Positions 54,868 through 64,000 of a stretch of DNA of 64,000 nucleotides are shown here, in pieces. Position 1 is the first letter of the stretch, and every line of letters starts with the position of its first letter. The stretch lies in assembly GCF_014204755.1 (NCBI RefSeq), contig NZ_JACHLZ010000001.1:1-64000 (forward strand). Direction: 5' to 3'. The position numbers and the translations under genes were made by a program. This DNA is from Brachybacterium aquaticum. Its GTDB lineage: Bacteria; Actinomycetota; Actinomycetes; Actinomycetales; Dermabacteraceae. The notes below the pieces were generated by a model that was not told the origin of the DNA, ran no database searches, and was given only the letters and a program-made list of their open reading frames with translations.

Positions 54868-57213
54868 ATGGAAGCACACGGACGGCTCGACGCAGGGGGC
54901 GCGCTCGCGACCCCCTCCTCCCAGCTGCGCGAGGAGGAGTCCCGCTACGAGGGCGCCTCGGACGACGCGTTGCTCACCGCCGTGCGCGACGGGGACGTGG
55001 GGGCGTTCTCCGTGCTCTACGACCGTCACCTCGACGAGGCGCTCGCCCAGGCCCGTCGGCTCGGCGGCGGCCACGACCCGCATGACATCGCCCATGAGGC
55101 CTTCGCGAAGATCCTGCGCGTGGTGAGGGACGGCGGCGGTCCGCGCGAGGGCTTCGTCGCCTACCTGCTGCGCACGGTCCACAACGAGGCGATGGACCGC
55201 CACCGCCGCACCCACGAGGTCCCCGTCGAGGACGTGGAGGTCTACGACCAGGAGGGATTCACCTCCCCGGATGCGGCCGACGGGATGGGCGAGCGGGACC
55301 TGATGGCCACCGCGATGGAGGCGCTGCCGGGGCAGTGGCGGCAGATCCTGTGGGCCACCGAGGTGGAGGGCGAGTCCCCGCGCACCCTCGCCCCGCAGCT
55401 GGGACGCAGCGCCACCGCCGTCGCCCAGCTCTCGCGCCGCGCCCGCGTAGGCCTGCGGGTCGCCTGGCTGCAGGCGCACGTAGACTTCGCCTCCGCGCCG
55501 GAGGCCTGCGAGGGCCTGGTCGAGGATCTCGGCGCCTATGAGCAGGGCGCCCTTCCGGCCGGTCGAGCCCGCAAGGTCGAGGCGCACCTCGAGCACTGCG
55601 CGCACTGCCGGGAGGCGCTCGAGGACCTCCGCCTGCTCTCGGTGCGGATGCGCTCGGTGCTGCTGCCGCTGGTCCTCGCCTCGCCCGAGCTGCTGCGCAG
55701 CATCGCCCCCGCCCGCGCCGCGCTCGCCGCGCAGCTCGCGCTCGGCACCGGGGAGCCAGGGAGCGCCGCGGTGGGCTCGGCCGGCTCGGGCTCGGCGGGT
55801 TCCGGTGCGGCCGGCTCCGGTACGGCCGACGGGGGCTCGGGGTCCGTGGCGGCGTCTGCCCCGGTGCCGTCGGCGCCGGTGTCGACCGGGCCCGTGCGCG
55901 CCTTCGCCGCGAGCCTCTCCGCCCACGGCGGGTCGCTGGCCCTGATCGGTGCGACCTGCGCGCTCGCCGTCGGCGGGTACGCGCTGCTGCCGCGCTCGTC
56001 GGTCGAGTCGCCGGAGGTCGGCCAGTCTGTCGGGGGGGCGGCCGCAGCCGCGGAGCAGCTCGACGCGGCCGACGGGCCCGCGACCCCGCACCGTCCGGTG
56101 GCCCTGCCGTCGGTCGGCCTGACGGGGACCTCCCAGGGCGCTTCGACGGGACGACCCCGCGAGGAGCCCACGCGCTCCCGCGACCCCCGGACCCCGGCAG
56201 GGACGAGCGGTGGGTCCACCTCGGGCTCGACCACCGGCGCGAGGAGCACGGCGCAGGGCACTGCCGCCGACGGCACCTCCGCCGACGGCACCGCGGCGGG
56301 CGGCACGTCGGCGGGTGGCGCCGGCACGGGCCTCGAGGGCGCGGACGGGATCGCCGCGGGCGGGGCGGCTGGTGCCGGCAGCACGGCCTCCGGGGTTCCC
56401 TCGGGTCTGGTCGACGAGAGCGGCACCGGTCCGCTCGTCATCACCTCCACGCCGGCGCCGTCGGAGGAGACCGGCACCCCGCCGTCCGCCGAGACGCCCG
56501 CGGACCCGTCGGCCGGTCAGCAGGCCGGGACGCAGCCCTTCGGGCCCACGGTCCCCCGGCAGACCCCCGGCGACAGCTCGACCCCTGGCGACACCTCGAC
56601 CCCTGGCGACACCTCGACCCCTGGCGACACCTCGACCGACGGTGACACCTCGAGGCCGGGCGACACCTCGACGCCCAGCGGCTCGACCCCCGGTGGCATC
56701 ACGGCTCCCGGGGACACCTCGACCCCGGGCGACACGTCGACCTCCGAGACCGGCGACGAGTCCGACGGCTCCGGCGGGGGCAAGGGACCCCGGCCCGAAC
56801 CCGGGAACCCGCCGCTCCAGCATCCCGGAGCTCCCTTGGGCAGCAGGCCGCCCGTGCCGAGCGATCCGCCCCAGGTCACCCCGCCGAGGACGCCTGATCC
56901 CGAGGACGGGATCTCCCCGGGGGAGCCGACCGGGAAGGACGACTCCACGGAGCAGGACGACTCGACCACGAAGGACGAGCAGCCCGGGAAGGACGAGCAG
57001 CCCGAGTCAGCCGACCCCCGCAGCACCGTGGAGCTCGAGCACGGCGACGAGCCCCGGTCCGAGGGCGGGATCGCGCCGGAGAAGACCGCACCCGAGGAGA
57101 CCGCGCCGGAGGAGTCCGAGGAGCCGGTCGGAGGGATCGGCGTTCCCGGCGGCGAGGGCGAGCAGAAGGTCGACGACGAGCAGGGCGACCAGCAGGTCGA
57201 CGAGGCCGGCTGA
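54868..57213 (+). CDS. ECF-like sigma factor fused to a zinc finger, membrane segment and extracellular tail
   Basis: 781 residues. Sigma region 2 is at about 35-105 (FSVLYDRHLDEALAQARRLG, DIAHEAFAKILRVVRD) and region 4 at about 150-200 (ALPGQWRQILWATEVEGESP, then LAPQLGRSATAVAQLSRRAR). An anti-sigma-like zinc finger at about 210-250 (ACEGLVEDLGAYEQGAL, then EAHLEHCAHCREALEDL) has Cys and a H-x3-C-x2-C end. Further along, GSLALIGATCALAVGGYALL at about 350 is a membrane segment. The last 400 residues are Thr/Ser/Pro/Gly low complexity, including tandem PGDTST. Sensor, anti-sigma and sigma parts would thus be one chain, and release probably needs proteolysis. The ATG has a poor ribosome site. 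Confidence 0.85.
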   Translation: MEAHGRLDAGGALATPSSQLREEESRYEGASDDALLTAVRDGDVGAFSVLYDRHLDEALAQARRLGGGHDPHDIAHEAFAKILRVVRDGGGPREGFVAYLLRTVHNEAMDRHRRTHEVPVEDVEVYDQEGFTSPDAADGMGERDLMATAMEALPGQWRQILWATEVEGESPRTLAPQLGRSATAVAQLSRRARVGLRVAWLQAHVDFASAPEACEGLVEDLGAYEQGALPAGRARKVEAHLEHCAHCREALEDLRLLSVRMRSVLLPLVLASPELLRSIAPARAALAAQLALGTGEPGSAAVGSAGSGSAGSGAAGSGTADGGSGSVAASAPVPSAPVSTGPVRAFAASLSAHGGSLALIGATCALAVGGYALLPRSSVESPEVGQSVGGAAAAAEQLDAADGPATPHRPVALPSVGLTGTSQGASTGRPREEPTRSRDPRTPAGTSGGSTSGSTTGARSTAQGTAADGTSADGTAAGGTSAGGAGTGLEGADGIAAGGAAGAGSTASGVPSGLVDESGTGPLVITSTPAPSEETGTPPSAETPADPSAGQQAGTQPFGPTVPRQTPGDSSTPGDTSTPGDTSTPGDTSTDGDTSRPGDTSTPSGSTPGGITAPGDTSTPGDTSTSETGDESDGSGGGKGPRPEPGNPPLQHPGAPLGSRPPVPSDPPQVTPPRTPDPEDGISPGEPTGKDDSTEQDDSTTKDEQPGKDEQPESADPRSTVELEHGDEPRSEGGIAPEKTAPEETAPEESEEPVGGIGVPGGEGEQKVDDEQGDQQVDEAG

Positions 57214-57293
57214 GCCCTCGTCGAGGTCCGGGCCCGGGTCACCCCGGTAGGGTCGAGCGCGACACGATGCCGTGACCTCGAAGGAGCCCGCCC

Positions 57294-58259
57294 ATGACCC
57301 TCTCCACCGTGACCGTCGTCGGTGCCGGACGGATGGGCGCCGGGATCGCCCAGGTGTTCGCGCTCGCCGGACTGGACGTGACCATCGCCGACGTCAGTCC
57401 CGAGGCCGCGGGCGACGCGCTCGAGCAGCTCGTGTGGGAGGCGGGGGAGTTCGAGGCGCAGGGCCTGTTCCCCGAGGGCAGCGCAGACCTCGTCGGCCGA
57501 CATGTCACGGCCGCCGAGTCGATCCCTGACTCGGTCCAGGACGCGGACTTCATCGTCGAGGCCGTGTTCGAGCGCGTGGACGTCAAGCACGACGTGCTCG
57601 CCACCATCTCGCAGCACGCCCGCGCGGACGCGATCATCGCCACCAACACCTCCACCATCCCGGTGAAGGAGCTGGCCCCGGTGGTCGTCGGGCCGGAGCG
57701 GTTCCTCACCGCCCACTTCATCTACCCCGCCCCGTTCATCCCGGGTGTCGAGCTGGTGCGCGGGGAGGCGACCACCGAGGAGACCCTCGAGGCGGTCGAG
57801 GACCTGCTGACCTTCTGCGGCAAGCAGCACGCCCGCGTCGCCGACGCCCCCGGCATGGTCATGAACCGCCTCCAGCACGCGATGATCAAGGAGGCGTGCA
57901 CGCTGGTCGACGAGGGGGTCGCGACCATCGAGGACGTGGACACGATCGTCCGCTCCACCTTCGGAGTGCGGCTGGGGTTCTTCGGCCCCTTCGGCATGAT
58001 CGACCAGGGCGGCCTCGACATCCACGCCGCCTGCTACGCCACCTACGAGCGCACCCTCGGGGAGCGCCTCGCGACCCCGCGCCTGCTGAAGAAGGCAGTG
58101 GAGTCGGGGAGGCTCGGCGTGAAGAACGGCCAGGGGCTGCGCGGCAGCTACGACGAGCAGACCGCGACCGAGCTCGCCACCTACCGCAACCTCGCCTACG
58201 CCCGCATGTCCCAGCTCCAGCAGGAGCTTGGCGACGCCCCCGACGCCACCCGCGACTGA
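57294..58259 (+). CDS. 3-hydroxyacyl-CoA dehydrogenase
   Basis: 321 residues. The NAD loop is VVGAGRMGAGIAQVFALAGL. The catalytic part has DADFIVEAVFERVDVKHDVL, TNTSTIPVKELA, HFIYPAPFIPGVELVRG and the C-terminal FGPFGMIDQGGLDIHAACYA. It oxidises L-3-hydroxyacyl-CoA in fatty acid or phenylacetate breakdown. AAGGAG lies 7 nt before the ATG. The convergent scoA-scoB-thiolase operon supplies the next steps. Confidence 0.93.
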   Translation: MTLSTVTVVGAGRMGAGIAQVFALAGLDVTIADVSPEAAGDALEQLVWEAGEFEAQGLFPEGSADLVGRHVTAAESIPDSVQDADFIVEAVFERVDVKHDVLATISQHARADAIIATNTSTIPVKELAPVVVGPERFLTAHFIYPAPFIPGVELVRGEATTEETLEAVEDLLTFCGKQHARVADAPGMVMNRLQHAMIKEACTLVDEGVATIEDVDTIVRSTFGVRLGFFGPFGMIDQGGLDIHAACYATYERTLGERLATPRLLKKAVESGRLGVKNGQGLRGSYDEQTATELATYRNLAYARMSQLQQELGDAPDATRD

Positions 58260-58312
58260 CCCCGGTCCGGCGGCGCGCCGCCGCGGTGCGTCCGTCCGCC
58301 GAGCGGCCGACG

Positions 58313-58372
58313 GACTTGTGCGCGCTCACGGTCGATGTCGGAGTCGACATCGACCGTGAGCACGCACAAGTC
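58313..58372. repeat. Family B long hairpin, copy 4
   Basis: The 28-nt arms (58313-58340 and 58345-58372) pair with a single mismatch around a 4-nt loop, giving the longest stem of the family. It lies between two convergent operons. Confidence 0.88.
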
Positions 58373-58381
58373 GGGGAGGTG

Positions 58382-58469
58382 CGGCCGACGGGGCCTGGCA
58401 GCCCGGCCGACGGGGCCTGGCAGCCCGGCCGACGGGGCCTGGCAGCCCGGCCGACGGGGCCTGGAGTCC
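58382..58469. repeat. Four tandem 22-bp units
   Basis: Each unit starts CGGCCGACGGGGCCTGG and continues CAGCC (GAGTCC... in the fourth). The three left copies are identical. It follows the family B hairpin directly and uses the same GGCCGACGGG motif that is common elsewhere in the window. Confidence 0.9.
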
Positions 58470-58515
58470 CGCCGGCCGGGCGCCGCGACCGCCGGCCGGC
58501 CTTCGGCCCGTCAGC

Positions 58516-59692
58516 TCACAGCGCCCGCCACAGGCTCGCCACGGCCTGCCCGCCGCCGATGCACATGGTTGCGAGCCCCAGCTCCTTGCCGCTGCGGCGC
58601 AGATTCAGGACGGTGCGCCCGGAGATGATCGCGCCGGTCGCGCCGATGGGGTGGCCCCACGCGATCGCGCCGCCGAGCGGGTTCACGACCGCCGGGTCCA
58701 GGTCCAGGTCCCGCACGAGCGGCACGGCCTGCGCGGCGAAGGCCTCGTTCAGCTCCACCCAGCCCAGGTCCGCGGTCGTCAGAGAGTTGCGGGCGAGGAC
58801 CTTGTCCACCGCGGGCTTCGGGGCGTAGCCCATGATCTCCGGCTCGATGCCCACCTTCGTGAAGTCCACCAGCTCCGCGAGCGGCGCGAGGCCCCGCTCC
58901 TTCGCGACCGAGGCGCGGGTCAGCACCAGCGCGGCGGCGGCGTCGTTGATACCGGACGCGTTGCCGGCGGTGACGGTGCCGCCCTCGCGGCGGAACACGG
59001 GACGCATCGCGGCGAGCTTCTCGAGGGTCACCTCGCGGGGGTGCTCGTCGGTGTCCACGACGGTGTCGCCGCGTCGACCCTTGACGGTGACCGGGGTGAT
59101 CTCGTCGGCCACCGCGCCGGCATCGAGCGCGGCGCTGGGACTCCAGCGCGTACGCGTCCTGCTCCTCGCGGGTGACGCCGTACTTGTCGGCGACGTTCTC
59201 CGCGGTCACGCCCATCGGCACCTCGTCGAAGGGGTCGGTGATCAGGGTGCTGGTGCCGTCCATGAGCACCCGGTCGCCGAGGGTGTAGCCCTTCCGGGCG
59301 GAGTAGTCCAGGAACGGCTGGGCGGACATGTTCTCCGCGCCGCCGGCGACGACGATGTCGGACTCGCCGATCATCAGCTCGGCCGCGGCCAGGGCGATGG
59401 CCTGCATGCCCGAGCCGCACAGGCGGTTCACGGTCATGGCGGTGGAGGTCACGGCGGCGCCCGCGGTGATCGCGACGCGGCGGGAGATGTAGGCGTCGCG
59501 CCCGGTGGCGCCGACGCAGCCGATGATCCACTCGTCCACCTCGTCGGCCGCGACGCCGGCGCGCTCGAGCGCGGCCTTCGCGGCGGTGGCGCCGAGCTCG
59601 TGGGCGGGCACGCTCGCGAGCGACTTCCCGAAGGAGCCGACGGGGGTGCGGGCGAAGCCGAGGGCGACGATCGGGTCGTCACTGGTGCGCAT
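58516..59692 (-). pseudogene. Acetyl-CoA acetyltransferase, frameshifted
   Basis: A thiolase of about 392 residues in two frames. The first part has FARTPVGSFGKSLASVPAHE, the nucleophile VNRLCGSGMQAIALAAAELM and DAYALESQRRA. Near 59130 the frame then breaks. The rest (ADEITPVTVKGRRGDTVVD, GNASGINDAAAALVLTRA, AWGHPIGATGA, CIGGGQAVASLWRAL) reads in the next frame to 58516. One base too many or too few in CGCCGCGCTCGATGCC explains it. All catalytic residues remain. It follows scoB with 42 nt between. Confidence 0.85.
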
Positions 59693-59734
59693 GGGGGGTC
59701 TCCTGCTCTCTTGGAGTCTCGTGGGCGGTGCCGC

Positions 59735-60376
59735 TCAGGCGGCGAGCTGCACGGTGAAGTCGGGCTCGGTGAGCGCGCGGACCTCGTTCTCGGTGACGCC
59801 GGGGGCGAGCTGGGTGAGCACGAGCCCGCTCTCGGTCACATCGAAGACGGCGAGCTCGGTGATGATCCGGTCCACGACGCCCACGCCGGTCAGCGGCAGG
59901 GAGCACTCGTTCACGATCTTGGCGGAGCCGTCCTTGGCGGCGTGCTGCATCATCACGACCACGCGCCGCGCACCGGCGACCAGGTCCATCGCCCCGCCCA
60001 TGCCCTTGACGAGCTTGCCGGGGATCTGCCAGTTGGCGATGTCGCCGGTGGCGGTGACCTGCATGGCGCCGAGGATGGCGGTGGCCATCTTGCCGCCGCG
60101 GATCATCCCGAAGCTCATCGCGGAGTCGAAGATCGCCGCGCCCTTCAGCAGGGTGATGGTCTGCTTGCCGGCGTTGATGAGGTCGGGGTCCTCGTCGCCC
60201 TCGTAGGGGAACGGGCCCATGCCCAGCACCCCGTTCTCGGACTGCAGGGTGATGTTCACGCCCTCGGGGAGGTTGTTGGCGACCAGGGTCGGCATGCCGA
60301 TGCCGAGGTTCACGTAGTCGCCGTGGTTGATCTCGGACGCGGCGATCGCCGCCATCTCGTCACGGGTCCAGGCCAT
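59735..60376 (-). CDS. scoB: 3-oxoacid CoA-transferase subunit B
   Basis: 213 residues. [20 protein letters not shown] and the catalytic Glu in [12 protein letters not shown] mark the beta subunit. It transfers CoA between succinyl-CoA and acetoacetate or oxoadipate. AGGAGG lies 9 nt before the ATG, inside the end of scoA. One base separates it from scoA. Confidence 0.93.
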   Translation of the reverse strand: MAWTRDEMAAIAASEINHGDYVNLGIGMPTLVANNLPEGVNITLQSENGVLGMGPFPYEGDEDPDLINAGKQTITLLKGAAIFDSAMSFGMIRGGKMATAILGAMQVTATGDIANWQIPGKLVKGMGGAMDLVAGARRVVVMMQHAAKDGSAKIVNECSLPLTGVGVVDRIITELAVFDVTESGLVLTQLAPGVTENEVRALTEPDFTVQLAA

Positions 60377-60377
60377 C

Positions 60378-61115
60378 TCAGGCCACCTCCTGCGTCTCGG
60401 TCTTCTCGGCGTCGGCGCCCGGGCGGGGGCGGGTGGTGCGCTGCTCGATGTCCTTCGCAGCGGTCGCGCGGGAGAGGTGGTGCACGAACACGCCGGGGGT
60501 GTGGATGTCGTCGGGCGCGAGCTCCCCGAGCTCGACGATGTGCTCGGCCTCGGCGAAGGTGACCTTCCCGCACATCGCCGCGAGCGGGTTGAAGTTCCGG
60601 GCGGTCAGGCGGTAGCGCAGGTTCCCGGAGACGTCCGCGGTGTGCGCGTGGACGAGGGAGACGTCGGCGGTGATCGCGCGCTCGAGCACGTAGTGCTGGC
60701 CGTCGAACTCGGCGGTCTCCTTGCCCTCGGCGATCGGGGTGCCGTAGCCGGTGGCGGTGTAGAAGGCGGGGATGCCGGAGCCGCCGGCGCGCATGCGCTC
60801 GGCCAGGGTGCCCTGGGGCACGAACTCCACGTCCAGCTTCCCGTCGATGAACTGCTGCATGAACAGCTTGTTCTCCCCGACATAGCTGGCCAGCACCTTG
60901 GCGATCTGCCCGTTCTCGAGCAGCAGCCCGAGCCCCTTGCCGTCCACCCCGAGGTTGTTCGAGGCGATGGTGAGGTCGGTGACCCCGCTGTCGCGCACGA
61001 TGGTGATCAGATCGGTGGGGATGCCGCTGAGGCCGAATCCCCCCACCGCGATGGTCATGCCTTCGCGCAGCACGGCGCTGAGCTCGGCGGCGACGTCGTC
61101 CGAGACCTTGGACAT
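60378..61115 (-). CDS. scoA: 3-oxoacid CoA-transferase subunit A
   Basis: 245 residues. It has [40 protein letters not shown] and [20 protein letters not shown], the alpha-subunit signature. With scoB and the thiolase it forms a short ketone or beta-ketoadipate utilisation operon. The choice between scoAB and pcaIJ cannot be made from sequence alone. CAGGAGGGAC precedes the ATG. Confidence 0.92.
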   Translation of the reverse strand: MSKVSDDVAAELSAVLREGMTIAVGGFGLSGIPTDLITIVRDSGVTDLTIASNNLGVDGKGLGLLLENGQIAKVLASYVGENKLFMQQFIDGKLDVEFVPQGTLAERMRAGGSGIPAFYTATGYGTPIAEGKETAEFDGQHYVLERAITADVSLVHAHTADVSGNLRYRLTARNFNPLAAMCGKVTFAEAEHIVELGELAPDDIHTPGVFVHHLSRATAAKDIEQRTTRPRPGADAEKTETQEVA

Positions 61116-61589
61116 CGCTGTCCCTCCTGTCGGGTTGCGTGGTCTGTCGGTGCAGATGGTCTGTCGGTCCCCGCCCCGCCCGCGCGGCCGCGATGCCGTG
61201 AGGGGAGAGGGCAGGCCCGATCGAGCCTAGGCGTGCGCGGGTGACCTGCGCCACGGAGGGTGGGACAGCGCTCCGGCGGGGGAGTTGTAGGGATCTACAA
61301 CGGGCGGCCGACGGGGCCGGGCGGCCCACGGGGCAGGTCGCCCGCACGCCGGCCGCCGGAGTTGTGCGCGCTGGCGGTCGATGTCGCCCCGAGTATCGAC
61401 CGTGAGCGCGCACAAGTCGGGGCCTCGCGGCCGACGGGGCGGGGCGGGCCCGGGCGGCCACTCCGGGCGGCGAGCGATCGGCCGACGCGATCGCCGGCCG
61501 ACGGCGACCGCCCGTCGGCCCCGCAGCCGGCCGAGCTGCGCGGCGCGCTGGAGGAGGCATAGCGGCGCGGGATCGACATCGTTCACGGC
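61116..61589. other. Intergenic stretch with a family B hairpin
   Basis: No supported gene. It contains the hairpin at 61361-61418 and a GCCGAC-rich segment. A TAG at 61560-61562 precedes the fragment at 61590. Confidence 0.45.
61361..61418. repeat. Family B long hairpin, copy 5
   Basis: GTTGTGCGCGCTGGCGGTCG on the left; ATCGACCGTGAGCGCGCACA on the right, with two mismatches. It lies about 250 bp upstream of the scoA start. Confidence 0.75.
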
Positions 61590-61739
61590 ATGGACGAGGG
61601 CGCGCGGGGCCGGCTCGTCCAGGGCGTCTCCGGCATCGCCTCGGACGGCACGGAGCTGTTCGTCGCCGAGCTCGTGGACCTCGGGGACTCCACCGCGCTG
61701 ACCGTCGGCCACTTCTACGACCACTATGGGATCGGCTGA
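61590..61739 (+). pseudogene. Short fragment of an unknown gene
   Basis: 49 residues, MDEGARGRLVQGVSGIASD followed by ELFVAELVDLGDSTALTVGH, coding-like in composition. The same frame upstream (RRGIDIVHG) is cut off by TAG at 61560-61562, with ELRGALEEA before it. Either a short gene or the end of a broken one. No family recognised. Confidence 0.35.
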
Positions 61740-61749
61740 GCCGCGCTCG

Positions 61750-62310
61750 TCATCGATCACGCCATCCGGAGGCGACGTCCTGGGCGAGCGCTTTGAGGTT
61801 ATCCAGCTCGCGCCAGTCCCCATCCCTGATCACGTCGACGGCAGTGCGATCGTCGAACTCGCTCAGAGGGATGGTCAGCCACTCCACGACCACCCACGGG
61901 TCCGGTGCGGCAGGCAGCAGGATCTGGAGTATCCGCTTCATCGAGGCGGGGACGTGCCCGTCGGTGAACTGGAACTCCGGGAACACCTGCTGCCCATCGC
62001 TCGTGGTGACCCGGAGCAGCGTGTGCCGCTCCACCCTTCCGGAGATCGCCTGGCGGGAGACGCCGCCGAGGAGAGCGGCGACCCGGGCCGTGGAGAGGTA
62101 GGTGCTGTAGGGGTCGGTGCCACGTGTCGTCTCGCGAACGCCTTGTGCGCTGGCGCGAACGACCTCCGACGCGCTCTTCTCGGTGAAGACGGTGATCTCG
62201 CGCGCCTCGATCATGCGGTCGACCTCCCGGGCGTACCGCTCGACGACCTGATCCCGCCAGGACCTGGGCGATGGCGCAGACCTCGGTGACGGTACATGTG
62301 CGGTACTCAT
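61750..62310 (-). CDS. HTH-type antitoxin-like protein
   Basis: 186 residues. A helical N-terminal part (RDQVVERYAREVDRMIEARE) is followed by a DNA-binding-like segment (STARVAALLGGVSRQAISGR) and a C-terminal domain (ASMKRILQILLPAAPDPWVV). The organisation recalls Xre/ParS-type antitoxins of the RES toxin family. No toxin gene is beside it. The ATG at 62310 has GGGAGG 5 nt upstream. The C-terminal end lies 10 nt from the unknown fragment, on the opposite strand. Confidence 0.6.
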   Translation of the reverse strand: MSTAHVPSPRSAPSPRSWRDQVVERYAREVDRMIEAREITVFTEKSASEVVRASAQGVRETTRGTDPYSTYLSTARVAALLGGVSRQAISGRVERHTLLRVTTSDGQQVFPEFQFTDGHVPASMKRILQILLPAAPDPWVVVEWLTIPLSEFDDRTAVDVIRDGDWRELDNLKALAQDVASGWRDR

Positions 62311-62608
62311 CCGGGCCTCCCGTCGGTGTCGACTCCACATCGTCAACGTCTGTCAATGTTATGTCGCGCAGCGGTGACACGCCAGAGGGGCGGCCGGCAT
62401 GGGAGCAGAGCAGTTGCTTCCAGCTCCAAGGCCTTCCACGCCGCTCACAGTGGCATGGCCCCCGCAAGCTCCCCACGGGACATGCCGATGTCCACGCGAG
62501 CGGCGCGCACGAGGCCGGCGGCGTCCGTGCCGCGGTTCAGCATGCCGCGATCATTCCACCGCCCGCGTATCCGGACACCCCCGCCCCAGCCCTGGCAGAC
62601 TGTCCGTT

Positions 62609-64000
<1,392 letters not shown>

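Noticed and set aside
59100..59140. Programmed frameshift in the thiolase
   Set aside because: No slippery heptamer or following hairpin; thiolases are not known to use frameshifting.

Overview
The window is high-GC DNA with actinobacterial codon use, many GTG starts, ATGA/GTGA/TGATG gene overlaps and several apparently leaderless promoters (a TANNNT box 6 to 8 nt before ATG or GTG). Gene content and protein style suggest Micrococcales, most likely Brachybacterium or another Dermabacteraceae member. That placement is inferred from the sequence and was not checked against a database. I found no tRNA, rRNA, CRISPR array or complete insertion sequence. The one RNA gene is a small SRP RNA.

Layout. 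1-7.6 kb: an unrecognised membrane protein, a DUF4188 protein with a MerR regulator, a RibD/DHFR-like reductase, a DUF779 protein, an aldo/keto reductase broken by one in-frame TAG, and an AGCS sodium:amino-acid symporter. 7.9-13.7 kb: the SRP RNA, then a tightly coupled six-gene operon of quinol-type nitric oxide reductase, a Cys-motif membrane protein, an SPFH/stomatin protein and three small membrane proteins. 13.7-21.3 kb: a membrane protein, a degraded SDR, a TIGR01777 epimerase, an MFS exporter, a VapC remnant, a DAACS symporter and a second degraded SDR. 21.4-27.2 kb: dnaX with a very long low-complexity C-terminus, a GNAT, a GyrI-like protein and recR. The ybaB gene usually found between dnaX and recR is absent. 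27.3-41.3 kb: a membrane protein behind a chain of mini-ORFs, an ABC exporter pair, a CUT1 sugar ABC transporter without its ATPase, nadE, a DedA protein, a higBA-GNAT operon and an AbiEi/DUF559-like protein. 42.2-48.2 kb: lysC (with an internal start for the beta subunit) and asd, a TetR regulator, a PRC-barrel protein and a glycosyltransferase. 48.2-54.6 kb: kup, an MFS/TetR efflux pair behind a perfect operator, adenosine deaminase and a small protein. 54.9-57.2 kb: an ECF-like sigma factor fused to a zinc finger, a membrane segment and an extracellular tail. 57.3-61.1 kb: a 3-hydroxyacyl-CoA dehydrogenase converging on an scoA-scoB-thiolase operon whose thiolase is frameshifted. 61.6-64 kb: a gene fragment, a lone HTH antitoxin-like protein, and rmlA-rmlB running off the right edge.

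The most unusual feature is the repeat landscape. Family A is a roughly 52-bp imperfect palindrome (GGGGA...GGAAT...ATTCC...TCCCC) with eleven full copies. Two identical copies lie in frame inside the glycosyltransferase, where each encodes the same 17-residue peptide in a linker between the two lobes. Family B has five very long, near-perfect hairpins in intergenic regions. Family C has two hairpins whose arms differ but remain self-complementary. Several genes carry single-base disruptions: one nonsense codon, one ATA in place of a start codon and three frameshifts. These are either recent decay or sequence errors.
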